Below, piece after piece: positions 5,672 through 11,648 of a stretch of DNA of 11,648 bases. The position numbers were made by a program, and so were the translations under genes. The notes under the pieces are model-generated. The model was not told where the DNA came from. It searched no databases and saw only the letters and a program-made list of their open reading frames with translations. Source of the DNA: a bacterium (lineage in GTDB: Bacteria > Ratteibacteria > UBA8468). Each line of letters begins with the position of its first letter. Within the stretch, counting starts at the first letter, position 1. Location: contig DAOWFY010000171.1 in the NCBI GenBank assembly GCA_030637775.1, positions 1 to 11,648 of the forward strand, written 5' to 3'.

Positions 5672-7731
5672 GTGATTTCCAGCTCAGAGAAGTCGGCTAA
5701 CTTTGAAAATTCTTGATTGATCAGGGAAAGGAGAGCAAGCCGATTGTTCCGGAAGACCTCATTCTTCTCCATCACTAAAACATTGTCAAAGAAGGAGTCA
5801 ATCGATGGTTTTAGCTCTTCCAATTTTTTTAGATATTCTTGATACTCTTCCTTTTTCCAGAGTTCATTGAGATCTTTTATCATATTTTGATAATGAGAAA
5901 AAAGTTTTTTCTCTGCCTCTTCCTTTAAAAGCTCTTTTCTAAAAGCGGTTAGTTTTATCTTCCAGTTCTCTGCCTGTTTGAGAATATTTGTCACTCTACT
6001 AAATGCTTCCAAGGAGGCGGAAGCAGAGGAGGTCTTTTTCCATATCTTGAGAGAAATAGCTTTTTCTCTTATCTGGACAGGATCGCTAAGATCTATCAGG
6101 ATTGCCGCCCGAATATCCGCCGGTATGCCATCGTTTGCTAAAAGAAGATTTATCCTCTGCTTAAAGAAATCAACAAGACCTCGATAGACACTCTCGGTGG
6201 CAGAGGGAAAAAGAGAAACTGTCTTTTTAAGGAGATTGGGTAGATGAAGTTTTAACCGTTTCTTCCAGACTATTTCGATGAGACCATTGGCTAAACGCCT
6301 GACACCATAAGGATCTGAAGAGGCGGAAAGGTCGATTCCAATGATAAGATAGCCACAGATAGCGATCAGCCGGTCTGCTATTCCTACCGCCATCGCCTCC
6401 TTTCTTGTGGGAAGAGAATCTCCCGGAAATCGAGGCAAATAATGCTCCTCGATAATCTGAGAAGTCAATTCATTTTCTCCGGAGAGAAGACCGTAATGAC
6501 CACCGACAAAACCTTGAAGTTCGGGAAATTCTCGTACCATCTGGGTGGCAAGATCATTTTTGCAAAGAAGAGCTCCTCTTTCTATATTCGCGATATCTTT
6601 TAACCCTAAATCCTTACCAATCTCGCCTGCTAATTTCTCCATTCTTTTTACCCGATCAAAGGTTGTGCCTAACTGATTGTGAAAGATAATTTTCTTGAGC
6701 TCCTCTCCATATTTTTCAAAGGGCTTTCTTAAGTCCTCCTGGTAGAAAAACTTGCTATCGGCCAATTTTGCCCCCAGAACCTCTTCATATGAACTTTTAA
6801 TTCCCTTGTTCTTACTTCCATTCGCCACAATGGCGAATAAAGGAAGAAGATTTCCCTTTCCATCCCTGAAAGGAATCCCCTTTCCCCTCTTAACGGCGGA
6901 TTCAATAACTCTTTCGGGGAGAATTTTTAGATATTGCTTCTCTATCGAGCAGCAAAGCAAAGCAGGATACTCAACAAGATCTCCCGCTTCTCTGATTAGA
7001 TCCTCGTCAACCTTTCTCCCCTTTAACGAGCAGATTTCTTCTAATCCTTTTCTAATCAGGGAAGCCCGAATTTCCCGGTCAAGAATAACGAAATTTTTCT
7101 GGAGGGTGTCGAAGTAATTGGCTGGATTTCTCACCCGAAAAGGGCCTGGGCTTAAGAAACGATGACCGTAGGTGAGGTTGGAGGAGTTTAAATTTTCAAC
7201 TCGAAATCTAATGGTCTTCTCATCAAGGAGAGCCAAAATCCATCTGATTGGTCGGGAAAAGGAAAGCCTCGTCTTCCCCCAGCGCATCGGCTGTGTAAAG
7301 GAAAGGGACCTTAGAAGATCCGGCAATACCCTTCTTAAGATAGCGGAGGTTGGTTTACCCTTTTTTTTAGAGACGGCACAAACAACCTCCTTTTTACCCA
7401 CATATTTTACTACAAGTTGAGAAACCTTTACTTTTTGAGATCGAGCAAAACCCTTGGCCGCTTCCGTAGGATTCCCGTCTTTGTCAAAGGCGATATCTTT
7501 TGGAGGACCGGATACTTCAATTAAATTATCGGCCTGACGATCGGCAATTCCCTTAAGATAGAGAACAATTCTTCGGGGAGTAGCAAAAGAAAGAGTTTTT
7601 TTGAAAGAAATATTATTCCGGGTAAGGATTTCTTCTGCCAAGAGGGGAAGTTCTTTCAATGAATGTCGCATATCCTGAAGAGATAATTCCTCTGTCCCAA
7701 TCTCCAAAATAAAATCCAGATTTTTTTTCAT
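5620..7731 (-). CDS. glyS: Glycyl-tRNA synthetase, beta subunit
   Basis: The beta chain of the alpha2beta2 bacterial glycyl-tRNA synthetase helps recognise and charge tRNA-Gly. Landmarks are LDFILEIGTEELS at the N-terminus, FATPRRIVLYL, VSGPPKDIAFDKDGNPTEAAKGFAR, MRWGKTRLSFSRPIRWI, YGHRFLSPGP, ADSKFFYQEDL, LGTTFDRVKRMEKLA and ASSDPYGVRRLANGLIEI. A C-terminal helical anticodon-binding region ends in LLSLINQEFSKLADFSELEI. The family normally stops near there. The last 17 residues or so come from the 77-bp repeat at 5595-5671, which also provides the stop. The length, 703 residues, is otherwise typical. The start lies 2 bases after the lptG stop. The alpha subunit gene glyQ, often adjacent, is not in this window, so it must lie elsewhere. 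Confidence 0.95.
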   Translation of the reverse strand: MKKNLDFILEIGTEELSLQDMRHSLKELPLLAEEILTRNNISFKKTLSFATPRRIVLYLKGIADRQADNLIEVSGPPKDIAFDKDGNPTEAAKGFARSQKVKVSQLVVKYVGKKEVVCAVSKKKGKPTSAILRRVLPDLLRSLSFTQPMRWGKTRLSFSRPIRWILALLDEKTIRFRVENLNSSNLTYGHRFLSPGPFRVRNPANYFDTLQKNFVILDREIRASLIRKGLEEICSLKGRKVDEDLIREAGDLVEYPALLCCSIEKQYLKILPERVIESAVKRGKGIPFRDGKGNLLPLFAIVANGSKNKGIKSSYEEVLGAKLADSKFFYQEDLRKPFEKYGEELKKIIFHNQLGTTFDRVKRMEKLAGEIGKDLGLKDIANIERGALLCKNDLATQMVREFPELQGFVGGHYGLLSGENELTSQIIEEHYLPRFPGDSLPTRKEAMAVGIADRLIAICGYLIIGIDLSASSDPYGVRRLANGLIEIVWKKRLKLHLPNLLKKTVSLFPSATESVYRGLVDFFKQRINLLLANDGIPADIRAAILIDLSDPVQIREKAISLKIWKKTSSASASLEAFSRVTNILKQAENWKIKLTAFRKELLKEEAEKKLFSHYQNMIKDLNELWKKEEYQEYLKKLEELKPSIDSFFDNVLVMEKNEVFRNNRLALLSLINQEFSKLADFSELEITNCDTGLSANFSSNIRN

Positions 7732-7733
7732 TA

Positions 7734-8783
7734 TTACTTTTTCACAAAAGCAAGGAGAAAAATGCCAATTGTGCCGAAGAAAAAATTGGCAAACCAGGCA
7801 CCCAAGAAAGGGTAAAGCAACCTTTCTTTCCCGAGGGCTATCCCTAAAGAGAAAATCCAGTAGTAGAGGAAACAGACAATAATAGAAAAGCCAATTCCGA
7901 AGAATCTATTCGCTGGTAGATGGAAAGAAAGAAGGAAAGGAAGTCCGAGAAAAAGGACAAAAAGATTGATAAAGGGAACTGCGGTTTTGCTATGGAGATC
8001 AACCAATTGAACCGCGGGATAGAGTCCATCCTTCTTTAATCTCCTCAAATAAAAAAGAAGTTCATTGAAAGAAAGTTGTTCCGCTTTTCGATAGCCGGTT
8101 AAAAGCGTTTCCGGACTTAATTTTAAATCGATTTTTAGAGAATTAAATTCACTCTGGGAGATACGCCTGCCTTGCCTATTAAATTGGCGACTTATTCCAT
8201 TTTTTAGGATCCAGACTTCTTTATCCGAATACAGTGCGCTTTTTGCATTGATGATCTTCTGCAAAGCACCATCGGAGTAACTTAAAATTTGAAGGCCAAA
8301 AAGAACCCCTTTTTCTCTATCAAATAGTTCAGCATAGAGCATTTTCTCCTTTGTATGAAATGTGATCTCGGAAAGCTTTTTTTCTCCGCTACTCTCAATC
8401 TTCAGGGAGAGAGGGGGAACTATTCTGTCATTGACCAAGAAGGAAATACCTGAGAGGAGAAAACCAAAAAGCAAAAACGGAAGAAAGATACGATAAAGAC
8501 TGATTCCCGCCACCTGAAAGGCAATGGTCTCATTATAACGGGAGAAGGTCCCTAAAACAAAAAGGGAGGAAAGAAGTATGGCAATCGGAGAAAGCTGAAC
8601 AAAGACCGAAGGAATCTGGAAGAGATAATTCTTAAAGAGGGGATAGAGTTTTTGCTTTTCCTTTAAGATATCCCCCGACTCCTCTAAAAATTGGATAAGC
8701 AGATATAGAAAAATAAAGATAAGAAGTGAGATGAAAAAAGGTTTAATAAATTCCCTGGTAATATACCGATCCATGATCTTCAT
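7734..8783 (-). CDS. lptG: LPS export permease, LptF/LptG (YjgP/YjgQ) family, second gene of pair
   Basis: LptF and LptG form the inner-membrane channel that, with the ATPase LptB, extracts lipopolysaccharide and passes it to LptC/LptA. The protein has the family layout. Three hydrophobic segments come first (about residues 14-33, 52-75 and 94-115 from the chosen start), then a periplasmic beta-rich region (about 116-260), then three C-terminal membrane segments. MDRYITREFIKPF at the N-terminus is typical. The frame is open up to 8846, but I chose ATG 8783 because it overlaps the stop of the upstream gene as ATGA and puts YITREF at the usual distance; ATG 8774 is also possible. F/G assignment between the two paralogues is by order only and could be swapped. 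Confidence 0.88.
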   Translation of the reverse strand: MKIMDRYITREFIKPFFISLLIFIFLYLLIQFLEESGDILKEKQKLYPLFKNYLFQIPSVFVQLSPIAILLSSLFVLGTFSRYNETIAFQVAGISLYRIFLPFLLFGFLLSGISFLVNDRIVPPLSLKIESSGEKKLSEITFHTKEKMLYAELFDREKGVLFGLQILSYSDGALQKIINAKSALYSDKEVWILKNGISRQFNRQGRRISQSEFNSLKIDLKLSPETLLTGYRKAEQLSFNELLFYLRRLKKDGLYPAVQLVDLHSKTAVPFINLFVLFLGLPFLLSFHLPANRFFGIGFSIIVCFLYYWIFSLGIALGKERLLYPFLGAWFANFFFGTIGIFLLAFVKK

Positions 8784-9868
8784 CTTTTTACTTTCTTTAT
8801 TAGGAGAAAGAAGCCAAAACCTCCAAAGATAATATTTGGCAACCAAAGGAGCGATGACGAAAGGAATTTTTGGGACAATATTTCCCCAATTATTGAAAGG
8901 AGATAGTAAAGGAGAATGGTGAAAAAGACTATTGTAAAATCTAAAAATTTTCCCGAATGTTTAATCACAATTCCTAAAGGAATACCAAACAAAACAAAGA
9001 TGAATGGAGCAAAAGAGAAGGAGGCACGCTTTTGGATTTCGGCTAAAATCTCTATGTTTTTTATTCCCTTTTTCTGCCAGTTTCTCTTTTCTCTGAGCAA
9101 TTCTTTTAAGGTGTATTCCCTGATCTTTTTTGAAAGAACCCTTCTTCCACCGCTGGCCGAACTCTTCTTAAGAAGAAAATCGTATGATTTGAATCTCAGG
9201 TTGGCGTAATCCTGCGGGTGAGATGAATTATAGGTCTGCATGAATCCATCCAAAAGATGGAGAGTAATCCTTCCTTTTCGGGGAGAGAAGATTGTTCCTC
9301 TCTCTGCCCTGGTTGTGGAAAGCTCCTTTTCATTAAACTTATAGATCGTAATGTCAAAAACCTTATTGCCTTTTACCCTTCTGGCGAATAAAATTGTATT
9401 CTTGAAATCTCTAATAAAGGTTCCTTCCTGAATCAGATTTGTTGGTGGAACTTTAATCTCTAACTCACTTACCATTCTTCTGCTTGAGAATTGGAGATTG
9501 GGGGAGGTTATATTATTAAGATAGAAAGTAAAGAGAGAGAGAAAAAGAGCAATGATCAGGAGGGGAAAAAGAAAGGAATGGAGATTTATCCCGGAGGAGG
9601 AAATTGCCGAAATTTCATAATCGGCAGAAAGTCTGGCAAAGATGATAATTGTGGCCGCAAAGAGAGCCAAAGGTATACTAAAATTCAGGAAGCCAACGGA
9701 CAGATACCAGAAAAACTTTAATAAATAGGGAAATCCAACCATTCTCTTGACAAAGAGTTCGGCAAGTTTTAAGATATTTCCCAAAGAGAACATAAAAACA
9801 AAGAAAACAAGACCCAAGAGGAAGGGGAAAACATGCTCTCGCAAGAGATATAACCTTAAAATTTTCAT
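8780..9868 (-). CDS. lptF: LPS export permease, LptF/LptG (YjgP/YjgQ) family, first gene of pair
   Basis: This 362-residue inner-membrane subunit belongs to the same LPS transporter as the next gene. MKILRLYLLREHVFPFLLG is the standard start. Three N-terminal membrane segments (about 13-32, 56-79 and 96-117) precede a large periplasmic domain (about 118-270) with ITSPNLQFSSRRM and IQEGTFIRDFKNTILFARRV. Three more segments follow (about 277-298, 303-325 and 336-357), the first containing FAPFIFVLFGIPLGI, a conserved family stretch. It heads the minus-strand operon. The 104 bases before it, up to the divergent comF, are largely the second copy of the 77-bp repeat, in which a promoter-like site is seen. 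Its stop overlaps the lptG start. A pair of these genes is good evidence for an LPS-bearing outer membrane. Confidence 0.9.
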   Translation of the reverse strand: MKILRLYLLREHVFPFLLGLVFFVFMFSLGNILKLAELFVKRMVGFPYLLKFFWYLSVGFLNFSIPLALFAATIIIFARLSADYEISAISSSGINLHSFLFPLLIIALFLSLFTFYLNNITSPNLQFSSRRMVSELEIKVPPTNLIQEGTFIRDFKNTILFARRVKGNKVFDITIYKFNEKELSTTRAERGTIFSPRKGRITLHLLDGFMQTYNSSHPQDYANLRFKSYDFLLKKSSASGGRRVLSKKIREYTLKELLREKRNWQKKGIKNIEILAEIQKRASFSFAPFIFVLFGIPLGIVIKHSGKFLDFTIVFFTILLYYLLSIIGEILSQKFLSSSLLWLPNIIFGGFGFFLLIKKVKR

Positions 9869-9877
9869 CTTGTTTAT

Positions 9878-9954
9878 TTTACTACATGCATAATCTGAAG
9901 GACTAACTACGTATATTACTACTAAAGTTAGCAGATAGTCAAGTGTCGTAATTT
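9878..9954. repeat. 77-bp repeat, copy B (lptF/comF intergenic)
   Basis: This copy is about 91% identical to 5595-5671 in the same orientation and makes up most of the divergent lptF-comF spacer. It has the same self-complementary halves, with GACTAACT at 9901-9908 against AGTTAG at 9926-9931 as inner arms. It carries the promoter-like boxes described at 9913-9942. In copy A the equivalent -35 reads TGGACT and the -10 CAATAT, so that site looks weaker there. Confidence 0.85.
9913..9942 (-). promoter_or_regulatory. Candidate promoter of the lptF operon, inside the repeat
   Basis: Read on the minus strand, TTGACT (9942-9937), an 18-base spacer and TAATAT (9918-9913) lie about 45 bases before the lptF start. 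It is the best sigma-70-like match in the spacer on that strand. If used, the long minus-strand operon would be transcribed from a repeat-borne promoter. I see no equally good plus-strand promoter for comF. Confidence 0.45.
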
Positions 9955-9972
9955 ACCACATAAACCTATCGG

Positions 9973-10635
9973 ATGAAATTCATTAAGTCTTTAAATAGAG
10001 GGTTTCTTAGTCTTCTCTTTCCCTTTTACTGTGCAGGATGCGGTGAGAGGCTTTCTCCGATTGGAGAAGGTTCTCGATCTTTCTGTAGAAATTGCATTTC
10101 TAAAATATCGTCATTTCATAAAGTACCAATTAAACCCGATACTTATGCCGTCTGTAAATATGAAGGAATTGTTAAGAAGACCATTCATCGTCTAAAATAC
10201 GGAAAAAAGAGATTTCTTGCGCAAAGTCTGGGAATGATTTTAGCAAACTTTTATAAAGAGAATCTTGATCCTGAACGTAGTCGAAGGATTAATTTTATTG
10301 TTCCTGTTCCCCTCCATCGGGCCAGAGAAAGGGAAAGGGGCTTTAACCAGGCAGAGCTCCTCGCTGTTGCGATGTGTAGGACTCTTAATCTTCCAATATC
10401 GGCAAATAATCTTATCAGGATTAGAAACACTCCTTCCCAGACCTTAATCAAAAAGAGCGAACGCTTGAAAAATTTGAAAGGCGCCTTTAGAATCAAAAAA
10501 CCCCGTTACTTCTTGAAGAAAAGTGTTTTGCTTGTTGATGATGTTTACACTACGGGAGCTACAACCGATGAATGCAGAAGAGTACTGAAAAAAGCCGGTA
10601 GCAAAAAAGTCCTTATCCTTACCTTTGCAAAGTAG
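9973..10635 (+). CDS. comF: ComF-family phosphoribosyltransferase-like protein
   Basis: This 220-residue cytoplasmic protein of the ComF/GntX family is needed for DNA uptake in naturally competent species, but it is widespread and its exact reaction is not settled. An N-terminal zinc-ribbon-like region has CxxC pairs at Cys20/Cys23 and Cys38/Cys41. The phosphoribosyltransferase part follows, with FIVPVPLHRARERERGFNQAELLA near 108-131 and the PRPP-binding loop VLLVDDVYTTGAT at 185-197. The ATG at 9973 gives the normal start shortly before the first cysteines; the Shine-Dalgarno is poor. Residues about 98-106 (NLDPERSRR) are a repeat read in frame (10264-10292) and sit where relatives have a variable linker before IVPVPLH. 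It is divergent from lptF. RecJ in the same region is another protein that handles single-stranded DNA, but I see no evidence of joint function. Confidence 0.93.
   Translation: MKFIKSLNRGFLSLLFPFYCAGCGERLSPIGEGSRSFCRNCISKISSFHKVPIKPDTYAVCKYEGIVKKTIHRLKYGKKRFLAQSLGMILANFYKENLDPERSRRINFIVPVPLHRARERERGFNQAELLAVAMCRTLNLPISANNLIRIRNTPSQTLIKKSERLKNLKGAFRIKKPRYFLKKSVLLVDDVYTTGATTDECRRVLKKAGSKKVLILTFAK
10264..10292. repeat. Short interspersed repeat read in frame inside comF
   Basis: The sequence CTTGATCCTGAACG followed by TAGTCGAAGGATTAA has inverted arms ATCCT (10268-10272) and AGGAT (10285-10289). It resembles the 'TTGATCCTGAGCGAAGTCGAAGGATC' repeat type I recall from many environmental genomes. 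It encodes LDPERSRRIN in the comF frame just before the conserved IVPVPLH block. Confidence 0.6.
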
Positions 10636-10690
10636 ACAGGCTCGGAAGTTTCATAGCCAATACTCAGTTGCTCTGCAAGTAAACCATGTT

Positions 10691-10791
10691 AAGAGATGAC
10701 TAAAGTTTGTTCACTCGGGCTTTCTTATTCCTCGGCACTATCGTGCCTGCGGCATAACCGCCAACTCGCTTACAAACCCCAGTCATTTCCT
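10691..10791. repeat. 101-bp repeat, copy 2, downstream of comF
   Basis: This is the reverse-orientation partner of 3820-3920. The left end AAGAGATGACT is intact and the right end CAGTCATTTCCT has decayed by two bases. The GGCAC-TATC-GTGCC hairpin is conserved. Both copies are preceded by GTT in this orientation. It also opens a short ATG frame (from 10696), but differences between the copies change the encoded residues in five of seven affected codons, so there is no sign of protein-level constraint. Confidence 0.85.
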
Positions 10792-10805
10792 ATAATCACT
10801 TATGA

Positions 10806-10833
10806 TTGCTACGCAACAACCATTGTCTATAAT
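10806..10833 (+). promoter_or_regulatory. Candidate promoter for the hairpin-rich intergenic region
   Basis: TTGCTA (10806-10811), a 16-base spacer and a perfect TATAAT (10828-10833) are seen. A start site near 10840 would fall at the first of the hairpins, with no good reading frame following, which suits an untranslated RNA. The spacing and -35 are slightly off consensus. Confidence 0.45.
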
Positions 10834-10836
10834 GTT

Positions 10837-11086
10837 TTCCCCTCTGGGGAATGCTGTGCGACGAGTAAGGGTGCCAGTGCGATGAATAAAGAACACTGTT
10901 TGGCACGCCCGCCGAGATGTGAGGCGGGCTGGGGTCACGGGATAGCATTGGGTGCCCCGGAGCACCCTGACCGACGAACGCAGTGAGGAGAAGACACAGA
11001 AGGGCGCGAGTCGGTAGCAGGGCACGCTTCAGGAAACTTCCTCGCCTCAGTGAAGAGAAAAATCGTCTCCCCTCTGAGGAGAAGAC
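10837..11086 (+). other. GC-rich hairpin cluster, candidate structured RNA or repeat cluster
   Basis: No convincing gene is seen in 10636-11130. Within it, GC content is clearly higher than in the flanks and stems are dense: TTCCCC-TCT-GGGGAA (10837-10851); GTGCC+AGTG with CACT+GGCAC (10871-10906); GCCCGCC/GGCGGGC (10907-10929); GGGTGC/GCACCC (10950-10967); CCCTG+CCGAC with GTCGG+CAGGG (10965-11022), which shares CCC with the previous stem and so is an alternative pairing; AGGAA/TTCCT around 11031-11042; and a weak GTCT/AGAC stem (11065-11086). A TATAAT-type promoter precedes it. It does not show the conserved cores of RNase P RNA, tmRNA or SRP RNA, nor of riboswitches I know. It could equally be a cluster of palindromic repeats. 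The strand is assumed from the promoter. Confidence 0.4.
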
Positions 11087-11093
11087 AGTATAT

Positions 11094-11122
11094 TTGACAT
11101 CTAAAATTTTTCAAGATATAAT
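11094..11122 (+). promoter_or_regulatory. Perfect consensus sigma-70 promoter of the protease gene
   Basis: TTGACA (11094-11099), exactly 17 bases, then TATAAT (11117-11122). This is the ideal vegetative promoter. The predicted start site is about 11129-11130, immediately before the ATG at 11131, so the message may be leaderless or nearly so if that ATG is used. Confidence 0.85.
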
Positions 11123-11130
11123 AAAAACAA

Positions 11131-11648
11131 ATGGGATTAATGACAGAGTATATGAAAAAGAGTGCAGCGGACCTAGAAATAGAATTATTAGAACTAATTA
11201 GTAAATATAACAAAATAAGAAATACCTATTTAGTTCTTTATGCGACAGCAACTGGTAAACCAATTCCTGATGTAGCGCTTAATCAAGAAGATTACTATAC
11301 AATAGCTGATATATTACGAGGAAAAGATTTAAGTAAAATTGATTTTTACATTGAGTCCCTTGGCGGGAGTGGTGAGACAGCAGAAGAAATAGTAAGGTTC
11401 ATGCGAAGTAAATTTGATACTATTTCTTTTGTTGTTCCAGGCCAAGCAAAAAGCGCAGGCACGATTATTGTTTTATCAGGAGATGAGATTTTAATGACCG
11501 AAACAGGAAGTCTGGGTCCAATTGATGCTCAAGTAAAAATAGGAAGATCTATACAATCGGCTTACGATTATGTAGAGTGGACAAAAAATAAGCAAAAAGA
11601 GGCGGAAGAGAAAAAAGCTTTAAATCCATTTGATGCAATAATGATAGC
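11131..11648 (+). CDS. ClpP/SppA-fold serine protease, serine dehydrogenase proteinase (SDH) family; 3' end outside window
   Basis: The frame is open from the ATG at 11131 to the window end (172 codons). It contains LSKIDFYIESLGGSGETAEEIVRFMRSKF, VVPGQAKSAGTIIVLSGDEILM and TGSLGPIDAQV. The SAGT serine after the hydrophobic strand is the nucleophile position of the ClpP/crotonase-like peptidases; GGSGETAE is the oxyanion-hole region; LGPIDAQ is typical of the SDH-type membrane-linked or cytosolic peptidases. No signal peptide is seen. Starts at 11131, 11140 and 11152 are all possible; none has a strong Shine-Dalgarno, and an in-frame TAA at 11122-11124 blocks anything earlier. Rough counts of sampled rows give about one third G+C, lower than much of the neighbouring operon. 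Its substrate is unknown. Related proteins occur both in housekeeping contexts and beside mobile or defence genes; what follows is outside the window. Confidence 0.8.
   Translation, partial: MGLMTEYMKKSAADLEIELLELISKYNKIRNTYLVLYATATGKPIPDVALNQEDYYTIADILRGKDLSKIDFYIESLGGSGETAEEIVRFMRSKFDTISFVVPGQAKSAGTIIVLSGDEILMTETGSLGPIDAQVKIGRSIQSAYDYVEWTKNKQKEAEEKKALNPFDAIMI

Noticed and set aside
8784-8846. Upstream extension of lptG to 8846
   Set aside because: The extra 21 residues lie inside the lptF coding region and lack family similarity. ATG 8783 forms an ATGA overlap with the lptF stop.
10696-10986. 96-codon plus-strand reading frame after comF, starting MTKVCSLGLSYSSALS
   Set aside because: Its first third is the 101-bp repeat and the rest runs through the hairpin cluster. 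Changes between repeat copies are mostly amino-acid altering, there is no Shine-Dalgarno, and the remainder resembles no protein I know.
10837-11086. RNase P RNA, tmRNA or SRP RNA
   Set aside because: The conserved RNase P core around GAGGAAAGTCC and ACAGAA...GGCTTA, the tmRNA ends and the SRP GGAAGGAAGCAGC-type loop are not present on either strand, only chance short matches such as ACAGAAGGGC.
10837-11086. CRISPR array or integron attC
   Set aside because: There are no evenly spaced identical repeats with unique spacers and no attC core pair. The hairpins differ from one another.
10783-11213. Minus-strand frames of 80 and 92 codons across the hairpin cluster
   Set aside because: Both overlap the consensus promoter or the palindromes, have no recognisable domain, and are Arg/Ser/Cys-rich as expected of random reading of GC-rich DNA.

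Overview
The window looks like a chromosomal segment of a diderm (Gram-negative-type) bacterium. It carries a pair of LptF/LptG lipopolysaccharide-export permeases, the end of an O-antigen-ligase-like TPR protein, a two-subunit-type glycyl-tRNA synthetase beta chain and a lipoprotein-type ApbE. I cannot place the lineage. The dense, varied short palindromic repeats and the housekeeping genes around them resemble genomes of uncultivated bacterial phyla, but that is an impression and not a measurement.

Layout. 1-741 (+): C-terminal part of a membrane O-antigen ligase/polymerase-like protein with TPRs; its frame is open to the left edge through a perfect 52-bp palindrome. 721-962 (+): a strong sigma-70-type promoter and rpmB (ribosomal protein L28, zinc form), whose 3' end overlaps the convergent recJ. 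9868 down to 920 (-): a tight seven-gene run, lptF-lptG-glyS-glyA-dCMP deaminase-apbE-recJ, with gaps of a few bases or short overlaps, so probably one operon. 9973-10635 (+): comF, divergent from the operon. 10636-11130: about 500 bases without a convincing gene, holding a second copy of a 101-bp repeat, a promoter-like site, a GC-rich cluster of hairpins and a perfect consensus promoter. 11131-end (+): 5' part of a ClpP/SppA-fold serine protease of the serine dehydrogenase proteinase family, running off the window.

The most striking feature is a set of at least six different short palindromic or interspersed repeats placed inside or at the edges of genes without destroying them. GC-rich palindromes are read in frame in the ligase and twice in recJ. 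A GTAGGGG...CCCCTAC double-hairpin element is read in frame in apbE. A short CTTGATCCT...AAGGAT repeat is read in frame in comF. A 77-bp repeat supplies the C-terminal tail and stop codon of glyS and recurs as the lptF/comF intergenic region. A 101-bp repeat with 12-bp terminal inverted repeats supplies the deaminase stop codon and recurs after comF. A 28-bp repeat supplies the apbE stop. This resembles in principle the protein-coding Rickettsia palindromic elements, but with several unrelated families in one 11.6-kb stretch.

The operon joins outer-membrane biogenesis (lptF/G), glycine/one-carbon metabolism and tRNA charging (glyS, glyA), nucleotide metabolism (deaminase), flavin transfer (apbE) and DNA repair (recJ). 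This looks like a housekeeping cluster and not a dedicated pathway. No CRISPR array, tRNA, rRNA or transposase gene was seen.
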